A stretch of 64,000 nt of DNA from G965240365 sp965240365 (GCA_965240365.1 OZ251218.1:3162001-3226000); one strand, 5' to 3'; positions 1 through 8,276 are shown, numbered from the stretch's first letter. The notes: generated from the sequence alone by a model not told the origin. Translations and numbers: made by a program.

Positions 1-42
1 ATTTTACTTCGAATTCAATCATTATCTTGAATATTGTCACTG

Positions 43-798
43 ATGTCTGCAAAAAATGAAATTTCAAGTCATCCGCTCGGCGGCAGGGTCGCGCTGGTCA
101 CGGGCGCCGGTCGCGGCATCGGCCGTAAATGCGCCGAATTACTGGCGGATGCGGGCGCCTATGTGCTTGCCGTGGCGCGCACCGGGGCAGAAATCAAGGC
201 GCTGGCCGCGACTCGCCCCGGCAGGATTGAAGCCTTGCCATTTGATGTCACTTCCGATTTATTCATCGACCATATTGCAGAACTGGAGCAACTGGATATC
301 CTGGTGAATAACGCCGGGATAAACCGGCCACAGCGGTTTGCGGAGGTGGACGGCGCGACCCTGCGGGCAATGATCGAACTGAATATTCATGCGGCCTTCC
401 GCACGGCCCAGGCCGCGGCCCGGGTAATGCTCAGGACCGGCGCTCAAGGTTCAATTATCAATATGTCATCCCAGATGGGGCACGTGGGTTCGCCCGGACG
501 GACAGTCTATTGTATGAGCAAACATGCCATCGAAGGGCTGACAAAGGCCATGGCGGTCGAGCTTGCGCCGCGCGGGATCCGGGTGAACAGCGTCGCGCCC
601 ACGTTTATTGAAACCCCACTGACCCGGCCCATGCTTGAACAGCCGCAATTCAATGAATTTGTGCTGGAACGCATCCCGCTCGGGCGCATCGGCCGGGTGG
701 AAGATGTCGCCAACGCCGTGCTGTTCCTCGCCTCCCCCGCCTCGGCCATGATCACCGGCGACAGCCTGAAGGTGGACGGCGGCTGGACAGCGCAATGA
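43..798 (+). CDS. SDR-family NAD(P)-dependent oxidoreductase
   Basis: This is a classical short-chain dehydrogenase/reductase of 251 aa, the usual size. The cofactor motif TGAGRGIG is at residues 20-27, the NNAG motif follows the fourth strand, the catalytic Ser pair is at 142-143, and Tyr156 and Lys160 form the YxxxK motif. The C-terminus ends in the typical TGDSLKVDGG segment. The fold and redox chemistry are clear, but the substrate cannot be read from the sequence; it resembles 3-oxoacyl or sugar/alcohol dehydrogenases. I chose the ATG at 43. A TTG at 34 is also in frame just after a stop codon at 28-30. Upstream context is outside the window, and the next gene downstream is on the other strand. 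Confidence 0.9.
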   Translation: MSAKNEISSHPLGGRVALVTGAGRGIGRKCAELLADAGAYVLAVARTGAEIKALAATRPGRIEALPFDVTSDLFIDHIAELEQLDILVNNAGINRPQRFAEVDGATLRAMIELNIHAAFRTAQAAARVMLRTGAQGSIINMSSQMGHVGSPGRTVYCMSKHAIEGLTKAMAVELAPRGIRVNSVAPTFIETPLTRPMLEQPQFNEFVLERIPLGRIGRVEDVANAVLFLASPASAMITGDSLKVDGGWTAQ

Positions 799-943
799 CG
801 CCTGCCGTGATACTCAGATAAATTTGGATACTCTTTTCGGATGTTATCCGAACCGGCAAGGCTTTTATCTATTTAAGGAAGCTCTGAATAAATCCATCCT
901 GGATTTCTCAGAGCACGCAAAGTGAAAATGCGATTTTCACCTT

Positions 944-962
944 CCTGCCTGCAGCAGGCAGG
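944..962. repeat. P19 palindrome (centre A) in the 208-bp MITE
   Basis: A perfect CCTGCCTGCAGCAGGCAGG. The flanking bases are T and G, one of four copies without complementary flanks. Confidence 0.9.
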
Positions 963-1017
963 GCTTCAAAATCAATGACTTGCATCATTGCCAAGTTATT
1001 GATTCTGGGGCGGTACG

Positions 1018-1036
1018 CCTGCCTGCAGCAGGCAGG
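1018..1036. repeat. P19 palindrome (centre A) in the loop of a small hairpin
   Basis: Removing these 19 bp leaves an inverted repeat, GCGGTAC and GTACCGC around a 6-nt loop, so P19 sits in the hairpin loop. The flanks are G and T. Confidence 0.9.
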
Positions 1037-1076
1037 TCCCTGTACCGCAGGAAACTCTGATTCAATCAGAGTTTCC

Positions 1077-1892
1077 TTAACCCTTTTTCTTCCCGGCTAT
1101 CTGGGAAATAATCAGCAATATTGAGGACACGAGGATCATAATCGTCGAGATCGACGCGATGGTCGGATCGATCTGATCACGCAGGGCGTTGAACATATTT
1201 CGGGTCAGCGTCGCGTTTTGGCCGCCTGAAATAAACATGGCAATGATCACTTCATCAAAGGAGGACAGGAACGCGATAATCGCGGCGCTGATAACCGGGA
1301 ACTTGATCTGGGGCAAGGTGACGGACATAAAGGCCTTAAACCTTGAAGCCCCCAGATTCCTGGCCGCCATCTCAAGATTTGCGTCGTAACTTTTGAAGGC
1401 CGCGCTGAGGATAATCAGCACCAGCGGCAGCGCATGAACGATATGGGCCAGCGCCAGACCCGGCAGCGTATTCACCATTTTTAATTGAACATAGAGATAG
1501 AAAATGCCGATAGCGATCAGGATGATCGGGATCATCATCGGGCTGATCAATAGCAAAAAGATAAATTGGTTCGCCTTATGCCCGGATACGGACAGGCCAT
1601 AGGCCGCGGCAAGCCCGACCGGTGTGGCGATGATCATGGTCAGAAAGGCGGCCAGAAAAGAGGTTTTTGTGGCCGACATCCAGCTTACCGAGTTGAAGTA
1701 AAACTCATACCATCTGAATGACCATTCCCGCGGCGGGAATTCCAGATATTGGGACGCGGAAAAAGACATGGGGATCACAATAAAGGTCGGGATAACGAGA
1801 AACAGCATGACGCAGACGGCGATGATATAAAGCCATAAACGCTGCCGGTGCTTGATCTGCGTCTCCGAGGCGGGCGCCTCAAGCCAGTTCAT
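1077..1892 (-). CDS. ABC transporter permease, PotC-like (spermidine/putrescine type)
   Basis: This is an inner-membrane permease of 271 aa with six predicted membrane segments. It carries the EAA loop (EMAARNLGASRFKAF...LPQI) that contacts the ATPase, and it matches the PotC/PotI branch of polyamine-type importers. I chose the ATG at 1892 because it lies just after the stop of the upstream permease fragment, as in pot operons. The upstream partner is truncated by an IS element, and no ATPase or binding protein lies nearby, so this copy is probably an orphan remnant. A complete system of the same type is at 58.4-63.2 kb. The stop codon TAA is formed by the end of the adjacent MITE, so the native C-terminus may differ slightly. 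Confidence 0.85.
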   Translation of the reverse strand: MNWLEAPASETQIKHRQRLWLYIIAVCVMLFLVIPTFIVIPMSFSASQYLEFPPREWSFRWYEFYFNSVSWMSATKTSFLAAFLTMIIATPVGLAAAYGLSVSGHKANQFIFLLLISPMMIPIILIAIGIFYLYVQLKMVNTLPGLALAHIVHALPLVLIILSAAFKSYDANLEMAARNLGASRFKAFMSVTLPQIKFPVISAAIIAFLSSFDEVIIAMFISGGQNATLTRNMFNALRDQIDPTIASISTIMILVSSILLIISQIAGKKKG

Positions 1893-1893
1893 C

Positions 1894-2098
1894 TCAATGT
1901 CCCCCGCCCAAAATCCTGTCAAGCCTGAGCAGCCTTGATGAAAGCAGCAGGATTGACAGGGTGGTGAGGAACAGGACAACGCCCAACGCGCTTGCGGCGC
2001 CCCAGTTAAAAAACAGTTCAATATTATTGGTGATCTGCATTGAAACCATAATGACCTTGCCGCCGCCCAATACGGCGGGGGTCACATAAAAACCTAGG
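1894..2098 (-). pseudogene. PotB-like permease, C-terminal fragment cut by IS A
   Basis: About 66 codons remain, from LGFYVTPAVLGGG to the stop. This is the last part of a PotB-type permease; the same GYYITPELVGG-type segment occurs in the intact paralogue at 59326. The reading frame is broken exactly at the CCTAGG target site of IS A. The N-terminal part is not found on the far side of the IS cluster, so it was lost or moved. Confidence 0.8.
2093..2098. repeat. 6-bp target duplication CCTAGG, left of IS A
   Basis: CCTAGG occurs here and again at 4408-4413, flanking IS A. A 6-bp NCTAGN duplication is known for IS481 of Bordetella pertussis. Confidence 0.75.
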
Positions 2099-2403
2099 TG
2101 TATAATCCCATTCAGTAATGGAGTATTATCATACACACGAACCCAATATCGTTATCTGGACAGGAGTGAATTATGGGACAATTACTACACGCTTGCGCCC
2201 GCACGACAGAGAAGGTGCGTCGAGACATACAAAATAGTGAAGAGAGCCTGAGCAAGCTGTCGAAGCGCTACGGTATCAACCCCAAGACGGTGGCCAAGTG
2301 GCGTTCACGCAAAGGGGAAGGCGTTGCAGACCGTAAGATGGGGTCAAAAAGCGCGCGCTCGGTGTTAAGCGCGGCAGAGGAAGCGGTGATTTGCGAATTC
2401 CGG

Positions 2404-2422
2404 CCTGCCTGCTGCAGGCAGG
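2404..2422. repeat. P19 palindrome (centre T) in IS A transposase, site 1
   Basis: Flanks are G|C. Removing exactly 19 bp joins GAATTCCGG to CGCCAGACG and restores the frame EFRRQTRLPLDD. Confidence 0.95.
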
Positions 2423-2671
2423 CGCCAGACGCGCCTGCCTTTGGACGATTGTTACGATTGCCTGAAGGAGCAAATCTCGAAGCGCAGTCGTTCCAACCTG
2501 CATCGCTGTCTGCAAAGGCATGGGCTTTCTAACCTGAATGCCCTGCAGAAACAGGAACAAACGGAGGCGGCGCCAAAGAAGACATTCAAGGATTACCCGA
2601 TTGGCTTTGTGCACGTGGACATCGCTGAGCTTCATGTCGGCAAACAAAAACTCTACCTGTTTGTTGGCATA

Positions 2672-2690
2672 CCTGCCTGCAGCAGGCAGG
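2672..2690. repeat. P19 palindrome (centre A) in IS A transposase, site 2
   Basis: Flanks are A|T. Removing 19 bp restores the frame into RVSKYAYAEL. One residue at the junction (Cys) differs from the usual Asp. Confidence 0.9.
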
Positions 2691-2852
2691 TGCCGGGTGT
2701 CAAAATACGCTTATGCGGAACTCTTCGAGCGCATGAGCACAGACCATGCCCTGGCGTTTTTGGAACATCTGGTCAAAGCCTGCCCTTTTAAGCTGCACAC
2801 TATCCTGACAGATAACGGCAGTCAGTTTACCTACACCAAAGCCATCCTGCGG

Positions 2853-2871
2853 CCTGCCTGCTGCAGGCAGG
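2853..2871. repeat. P19 palindrome (centre T) in IS A transposase, site 3
   Basis: Flanks are G|C. Removing 19 bp joins ATCCTGCGG to CGCGGCAAG and reopens the frame through GRHRFTRACQKHGIRHK. Confidence 0.95.
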
Positions 2872-3138
2872 CGCGGCAAGGGCCCGGCCGGGCGCCACCG
2901 CTTCACTCGGGCCTGCCAGAAACACGGGATTCGTCATAAGACCACACGGCCCTATCGCCCCCAAACCCATGGCCAGGTAGAGCGCATGAACCGAACCATC
3001 AAGGAGGCCACCACGAAAATAGACCATTATGACAGCGTAGACCAGCTCAAAACCCACCTGAGCAGTTTTATGAGCGCCTATAATTGCGCCAAAAAACTCT
3101 CTGCGCTCAAGAGAAAAACACCCTATGAAGCCATCTTG

Positions 3139-3146
3139 ACCTGGTG
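3139..3146. repeat. 8-bp target duplication ACCTGGTG of IS C
   Basis: ACCTGGTG is found here and at 4341-4348, on either side of IS C. Confidence 0.8.
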
Positions 3147-3230
3147 TACAGGTTCAAACAGAAGTGAGACTTTTTTGTGAAAAGAAATCGGGTAGCCTGT
3201 GAGTTGTTACCACACACAGGAGACTACCGA

Positions 3231-3249
3231 CCTGCCTGCAGCAGGCAGG
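3231..3249. repeat. P19 palindrome (centre A) splitting the ATG of the IS C transposase
   Basis: Flanks are A|T, and these two bases are the A and T of the start codon. Removing 19 bp gives ...CTACCG ATG CAG ACC with AGGAG upstream. Confidence 0.95.
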
Positions 3250-3442
3250 TGCAGACCAGAAGCCTGCGAATCCGAGCATACAAAAGCTGGCGAGTGAATA
3301 CCACGGCCAGTCCGTTTGCGAAAGCGCGTTTGAAGAAGCTTGAACTGTACGCCACACTTCGTCAGGAGGGCTGTTCCAGTGTTACTGCGCTGGAGGCGCT
3401 TGGCTGGTCAAGAGCGACCTATTACCGTTGGCACAAGCGCTA

Positions 3443-3461
3443 CCTGCCTGCAGCAGGCAGG
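3443..3461. repeat. P19 palindrome (centre A) in IS C transposase, site 2
   Basis: Flanks are A|T. Removing 19 bp restores KRYQTQGWAGLEARS. Confidence 0.95.
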
Positions 3462-3700
3462 TCAGACCCAGGGGTGGGCGGGGCTGGAGGCGCGCTCAAC
3501 GCGCCCCAGGCGCCAACGTCAGCGGCAGTGGACGAAACAGCACGAACAACAGGTGTTGCACCTGCGCCAGCGTCACCGGCTGTGGGGCAAGCGCAAGCTG
3601 TGGAAGGTACTCTGCCGCGACCAGGGCTTCACGCTGAGCATTAGCACCGTGGGCCGCATTCTCAAGCACCTGGTCGCCCGTGGGCGGGTGCGGCCGGCAG

Positions 3701-3719
3701 CCTGCCTGCAGCAGGCAGG
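3701..3719. repeat. P19 palindrome (centre A) in IS C transposase, site 3
   Basis: Flanks are G|C. Removing 19 bp gives CCG GCA GCC TTC TAC, restoring RVRPAAFYMGRVKPK. Confidence 0.95.
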
Positions 3720-3968
3720 CCTTCTACATGGGCCGGGTCAAGCCCAAGCGCCGGCGTCAGTTCACACACCACGCCAGGCGCTGGCAGCACGGCATGAAGG
3801 CCGAAAAGCCCGGGCAGTTGATTCAACTCGACCACATGACGGTGCACTTCACGGAAGGGGTTAGCCTCAAGGAGTTCAAGGCCACCTGCCCAATAACCGG
3901 GTTTACCGTGATGCGCGCCTACCGTAGCGCCAGCAGCCTCAATGCCAGGCGGTTCCTGCACGCTCTGA

Positions 3969-3987
3969 CCTGCCTGCAGCAGGCAGG
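3969..3987. repeat. P19 palindrome (centre A) in IS C transposase, site 4
   Basis: Flanks are A|T. Removing 19 bp restores ALIEQLPYPLLSVQV. Confidence 0.95.
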
Positions 3988-4408
3988 TTGAACAATTACC
4001 CTACCCCTTGCTCTCCGTGCAGGTCGATGGCGGCAGCGAGTTCATGGCCGAGTTCGAACAGGCCTGCAAGGACTTAACGCTCCCCCTCTATGTGCTGCCC
4101 CCAAAAAGCCCCAAGTACAATGGCTGTGTCGAGCGCGCCAATGGAACCAGCCGCTATGAGTTCTACCCCTTCTATGAGGGCCCACTCACCTTGGCCGCCA
4201 TCAACCAAAAACTGGCCCAGTACCAGCACTGTTACAACTACTATCGCCCCCATGATGGCATTGGACTGCAGACCCCTATGGCGTATTATCAGAAACTTGG
4301 ACAGGCCGCCTGATTCGTCTCATAGGTATTGAACCCGGACACCTGGTGGCAGAAATAACCTAAATTATTTAATATTAATCCACTCCATCTCTGGATGGGA
4401 TCATACAC

Positions 4409-5278
4409 CTAGGTGTATAGTCCCGCAGTGTGCTGAAATGGATTAATTCTAAACCGGTCTGGTTCCTTTTGCCACCCTTCAATGACTTTCTCATAGGGTG
4501 TCAGGCCTTTTAAGGTTTTTAGACGTTTGGCGAAGTTGTACGCCTTCAGGAAAGCCTGTAGGTGGGCTTTGAGTTGCGCATGTGCGCCGTAATGATAGCG
4601 CTTGACGGTGGCCTCTTTGATAGTACGGTTCATGCGTTCCACCTGGCCGTTGGTCCAGGGGTGATTGATTTTTGTGAGCCGGTGTTCAATGTCATGTTCC
4701 TGGCAAACACGGTCAAAGAGGTGCCTTGATGCCGGCTTATCCTGTTTGCGGTGGGTAAATTGGGCGCCGTTATCGGTCAGGAGGGTGTGTATCTTGTAAG
4801 GCAGGGCCGCAATGACATTTCTCAAGAACTGTACCGCGGTCATCTTCTTTTTATCCGTATGTAGTTCAGCGTAGGCCAACTTACAGGTGCGGTCAATGGC
4901 CACAAAGAGTTGCAGCTTGCCTTGTTCTGTTTGCACTTCAGCGATATCGATGTGGACATAACCAATGGGATATTTCTTGAACCTTTTCTTCACTGGCTTA
5001 TCGCCTTCGACCTCGGGCAGGCGGCTAATGCCATGACGTTGCAGGCAGCGATGCAGGGAAGAGCGTGTCAGATGCGGGATCGTGGCTGTTTCGGGCCTAC
5101 CTGCCTGCAGCAGGCAGGTCTTTGCGTCATGGACAAAATCACGCCGCTTCCATTTCGCCACCGTCTTCGGGTTGAGGTTATAGCGCTTCGCCAATTTGGC
5201 TATGCTCTCTTGACTATTTTGTATCGCTTGACGCACCGTCTCAGTCGTTGTGGCGCTGCCGTGTAGTATCTGGCCCAT
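4409..5278 (-). CDS. IS B transposase (IS481 type), internally deleted and carrying one P19
   Basis: The open frame of 289 aa belongs to the same family as the IS A transposase. It keeps the N-terminal helix-turn-helix and the DDE core (YVHIDIAEVQ, LTDNGAQFT, GQVERMNRTIKE). Between them about 25-30 residues normally present after DAKxGPK are missing, and P19 is read as CLLQAGR. P19 (+1) and the deletion together leave the frame open; removing P19 alone gives the family motif DAKIGPK but then a stop. The stop codon TAG lies in the CCTAGG target sequence just outside the element, as known for IS481. Activity is doubtful because of the missing segment. Confidence 0.75.
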   Translation of the reverse strand: MGQILHGSATTTETVRQAIQNSQESIAKLAKRYNLNPKTVAKWKRRDFVHDAKTCLLQAGRPETATIPHLTRSSLHRCLQRHGISRLPEVEGDKPVKKRFKKYPIGYVHIDIAEVQTEQGKLQLFVAIDRTCKLAYAELHTDKKKMTAVQFLRNVIAALPYKIHTLLTDNGAQFTHRKQDKPASRHLFDRVCQEHDIEHRLTKINHPWTNGQVERMNRTIKEATVKRYHYGAHAQLKAHLQAFLKAYNFAKRLKTLKGLTPYEKVIEGWQKEPDRFRINPFQHTAGLYT

Positions 5279-5337
5279 AGCTCCTCCTTTATTGGTATAG
5301 CAGAATAACTTATGTTATCACACTGCGGGACCTTACA
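4414..5337 (-). mobile_element. IS B, IS481-type element
   Basis: The terminal repeats are TGTATAGTCCCGCAGTGTG at 4414 and its near-complement ending at 5337. The left flank is CCTAGG (shared with IS A), but the right flank is CGGTGG. The second target copy is therefore missing, which suggests a deletion starting at the right end. That side runs straight into codon 6 of the first RTX gene. Confidence 0.8.
5100..5118. repeat. P19 palindrome (centre A on + strand) in IS B transposase
   Basis: Flanks are A|T. On the coding strand removal gives GCAAAGATAGGCCCG, restoring the family motif DAKIGPK. Confidence 0.9.
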
Positions 5338-8097
5338 CGGTGGTTATTCGTATTACTCGCATTATGGCCCGGCCAGAATATCGCCGCCCAGACTCCAGAA
5401 TGTCCAAGCGAGGGCGTTGTGGCCGCGGAGGGTCAGGGCGTGAACTTTGGGATGAGCAAAGATGTGATCGATACCGGCGCAAGCATCATGCCGCTGGTGT
5501 GGCGCGGTCTGCTCGCGCTGGACCTTTATGGCGATGGCATCGAAATCCGCGCCGCCGATGGTCAGGTGCTGTTTGACCATAACGGCGACGGGGTTCGGAT
5601 CGACACCGGCTGGCTCGGGCCCGATGACGGCTGGCTGGCGCTGGACCGTAACGGCAATGGCACGATTGATAACGGCGGGGAACTGTTCGGCGTGGATACC
5701 GTTAAGGCCGATGGCACGAAGGCCACCGATGGTTTTGACGCCCTGCGTGACCTGGATAGCAACAACGATGGCGTGTTTGACTCTAAGGACAACCGCTTTG
5801 CCGAAGTGCGCATCTGGCGCGACCTGAATCAGGACGGCGTCAGCCAGAGCAAAGCAGGGGTGGTCAATACGGACCTGATGGCAAGGCCGGCCCTCATGAA
5901 GGGGCCTGATGAACTGAACGTGCTCGACGACTATGATATCACGTCTCTCGGCCTCAACGGGCTGGCGGGCCGCGCCGGGCCTGGCCACGGCAACCTCAGA
6001 TCTGCCGCCTGCCCGCGGCCTGCCTGCTGCAGGCAGGCTACAGGTGACAGGCAGGCGGCCACCAGCACCAGCGTCTATAACTGGTATAACACCATGGCCA
6101 GCCTCGATTTGCAGGTCAACACCTTCTACCGGCAATTCACCCGCCCCATCACCCTCACCCAACAGGCCAAAGCCCTCCCGACACTGCGCGGCTCGGGTCG
6201 GGTGCGGGATCTTAATGAGGCCATCAGCCTCTCCGCCGACCTCGGCAACCACGTCCAGACCTACACCGAACAGACCACGCGCCAGACCCAGCTTGACCGG
6301 CTGGACGATTTTATTAAAAAGTGGGCCGACACCTCCAGGATGAAACCGCTCAAGGCGCAGGCCGAGGCGCTGGCCGATAGCGGCGTCACGCTGACTTATA
6401 GTCTGGCCGGATTGAAGGCGGGGACGACGGCCTATAATGATTTTATAAAAAAGCTCGGCATCGTTGAGCGCTTCATGGGCTTCACCTATGGCGGGGCCAA
6501 CGGGCAGGCCCGGTTTACGCCGCTGGACGCGGCCTCGGGCCAGTTGACGGTCTCTCTGGCGACCACCCAGATAGCCAGTATTGAACTGGCCTATGAACGG
6601 CTTAAGACCGATATTTATGAATCCCTGTCGCTGGTCACCCGCTTTAAGCCTTTTGTATATGCGTTTGAAAATGCAATACCACGTCCAGGCATGGTATTTA
6701 GCGGTGGCTCATACCGCAATTTTAGAGGTCAATTCACTGAAAATATATCGGCCAACGGTCTTGAAGGCGTCATTGACCTGATCGAGTTTATTAATGCCTA
6801 TGGGTACAAGCGATTCGAGAAACCAGAATTTGGCCTGGGTGCGATTCATTTTCTCATCGGCGAGCTTGACAATGCCCCCGACCTCGGGGCCTACCGCAAG
6901 GAACTGAGCGCCTGGACGGTGCGCCTTGCGGCCTTCGGCGAACACAGTCTCAGCGGCGCCTCGCGACCGGACCTGCTGGCAGGTACCCATAGCGCCGATA
7001 CCCTGCGGGGGCAGAACGGCAATGACCTGCTGGTTGCAAAAGCGGGCGACGACACGCTTATTGGCGGCAATGGCAATGACCGGCTCAATGGCGGGGCCGG
7101 CAACGATGACCTCCTGGGCGATAACGGCAACGACCGACTGGATGGCGGCATTGGCGATGACCGGCTCAGTGGTGGCAACGACAATGACCGGCTCAATGGC
7201 AATGATGGTGATGACAGTCTCATTGGCGGCAATGGCAACGACCGGCTCAATGGCGGCGACGGCAAGGACCGGCTCGATGGCGGCCCTGGCAACGATTACC
7301 TTGCGGGCGGTAATGCGGCCGATATCTATGTCTTTGGTCGGGGCTCGGGGCAGGACATCATCAACGATGATGCCTTTCACTATTACTTCAATGAAGAAGA
7401 AGTCAACACAAATGCCGACACCATCCTGCTCGGCAGGGGCATCGGTCCGAATGATGTGACATTCCACCGCCGTCATCAGCAGGATTTGCTCCTGCGCATC
7501 AACGGCGCCGATGACAGCCTGCTGGTGCGGAATTATCTCAAGGAACAGACCCCGCCCTATCCCCCTTATCTGATAAACCTTGAATTTGCTGACGGCACGG
7601 TCTGGGACACGGCCACCATCAAATCGAGGGTTGTTACGCCGGCCGCGGACGGTGCCCCTGATACCGCGCAATCAGCCGGGCGCGGCGACCATGAGCATTA
7701 CTCGGATTTTGAAAAAATGCTGAGTGGCTTTCCCACGTGTGATTTTGAAGGTGTTTCTATTGCGCCGGGCGACCATGTCTCGACGCACAGCTACTTTGCA
7801 GAGCGAAATTTAAGACCTGACCGAATAGAAGGACAACTTGCTTTCTTTTCTATTAATGAAAGCTATCATGGCTTAACTGTGCGTGAAATGATAATCCCCG
7901 CGTCAACCTGGGTTTTTTATTCTATTCATTTTCAGGCATCGGTAACGGAAGTAAAAGAACGGCTTAAAGATGTGTTTTACCTGGGGTTTTATTCATCATC
8001 GGAAGCGGAAACTCTGGAATATGTTTCAAGACCCGTACTCGCTGAAGATTCCAACGATCCCCGGCGTTCAGTCCTATGGTGTAGCAGTTCAATTTAG
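5338..8097 (+). pseudogene. RTX (haemolysin-type calcium-binding) protein, copy 1, 5' end removed by IS B
   Basis: The frame is open from the IS junction (RWLFVLLALWPGQNIAAQ, the end of a signal peptide) to 8097. Copy 2 at 8277 shows that only the first five codons and the promoter are missing. The first possible internal start is GTG 5419. It contains an EF-hand-like Asp-rich region (DNGDGV..., NGNGTIDNGGELFG), a long middle domain, about ten GGxGNDxL nonapeptide repeats at roughly 7010-7320, and a C-terminal RTX-associated domain. RTX repeats bind calcium after export. A P19 at 6019 is read in frame as PACCRQA in a segment where copy 2 has none. The last ~100 residues differ from copy 2. 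Confidence 0.8.
6019..6037. repeat. P19 palindrome (centre T) read in frame in RTX copy 1
   Basis: Flanks are G|C. It is translated as part of PRPACCRQAT. The paralogue at 8277 has no palindrome in the matching stretch between GNGN and MASLDLQ. Confidence 0.9.
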
Positions 8098-8276
8098 AAA
8101 TGTTCCCTTCACTGCTATGGTGTGGTTAAAAAAATTATTAAACTCAATAAACCATTCACATTCGCTTGCGCTGAATGAATCTATGAATGAATATATAAAA
8201 ATACTATCAACATGCATAACAAGTATATTTTAGACGTGCCATGAAATTAACCTTGCAGATTAACGGGAGGCCAAAG

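Larger units (their letters stand above)
873..1080. mobile_element. 208-bp MITE with TTAAGGAA ends
   Basis: The ends form an imperfect inverted repeat: TTAAGGAAGCTCTGAAT on the left, and the complement of ATCAGAGTTTCCTTAA on the right. There is no coding capacity. Two P19 palindromes lie inside. Without them the element would be about 170 bp. The right-hand TTAA forms the stop codon of the permease gene that ends at 1077. Confidence 0.7.
2173..3146 (+). pseudogene. IS A transposase (IS481-type DDE integrase), broken by three P19 insertions and IS C
   Basis: As it stands the gene reads in three different frames. Removing P19 at 2404-2422, 2672-2690 and 2853-2871 gives one continuous frame with no stop and the expected family sequence. 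This includes the N-terminal helix-turn-helix region (KLSKRYGINPKTVAKW), EFRRQTRLPLDDCYDCL across the first site, and the DDE core HVDIAEL...LTDNGSQF...GQVERMNRTIKE. At the second site the restored sequence is GICRVSKYAYAEL, where relatives usually have Asp instead of Cys. The 3' end continues beyond IS C at 4349-4358 (WWQK then stop), giving 308 aa. Apart from P19 and IS C I see no lesion. Confidence 0.85.
3230..4313 (+). pseudogene. IS C transposase (DDE integrase core), broken by four P19 insertions, one inside the start codon
   Basis: Removing four P19 copies (3231, 3443, 3701 and 3969) gives one uninterrupted frame of 335 aa. The A of the start codon is at 3230 and the TG at 3250-3251. 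A CAGGAG ribosome site lies 7 nt before the restored ATG. The protein has an N-terminal helix-turn-helix (TALEALGWSRATYYRW), a HTH_29-like middle region, and an rve DDE core: QLDHMTVHF, SVQVDGGSEF and NGCVERANGTSRYE. Every junction restores plausible family sequence, for example ALIEQLPYPLLSVQVDGG at the fourth site. I see no other frameshift or stop. As it stands the DNA cannot be translated in one frame. Confidence 0.9.
3147..4340 (+). mobile_element. IS C, 1.2-kb IS element nested in IS A
   Basis: The ends share TACAGGTTCAA (left) and TCCGGGTTCAA (complement of right). An 8-bp ACCTGGTG duplication flanks the element. It inserted near the 3' end of the IS A transposase. Short relics of its right end also occur at 50685 and 54647. 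Confidence 0.8.
2099..4407 (+). mobile_element. IS A, IS481-type element, interrupted by IS C
   Basis: The terminal inverted repeats start TGTATAATCCCATTCAG on the left and TGTATGATCCCATCCAG (complement) on the right. The flanks are CCTAGG duplications. The element carries one transposase gene, broken by three P19 palindromes and by the nested IS C at 3147-4340. Without IS C and its target copy it would be about 1.1 kb, typical of the family. Confidence 0.85.

Noticed and set aside
2173..4313. Several small separate genes in 2173-4313
   Set aside because: The fragments are pieces of two transposase genes shifted between frames by P19; joined, they give complete family proteins.
6709..7671. 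Long reading frames on the minus strand opposite the RTX genes
   Set aside because: They come from GC-rich periodic Gly/Asp codons. Their sequences are low-complexity mirror images and have no ribosome sites.
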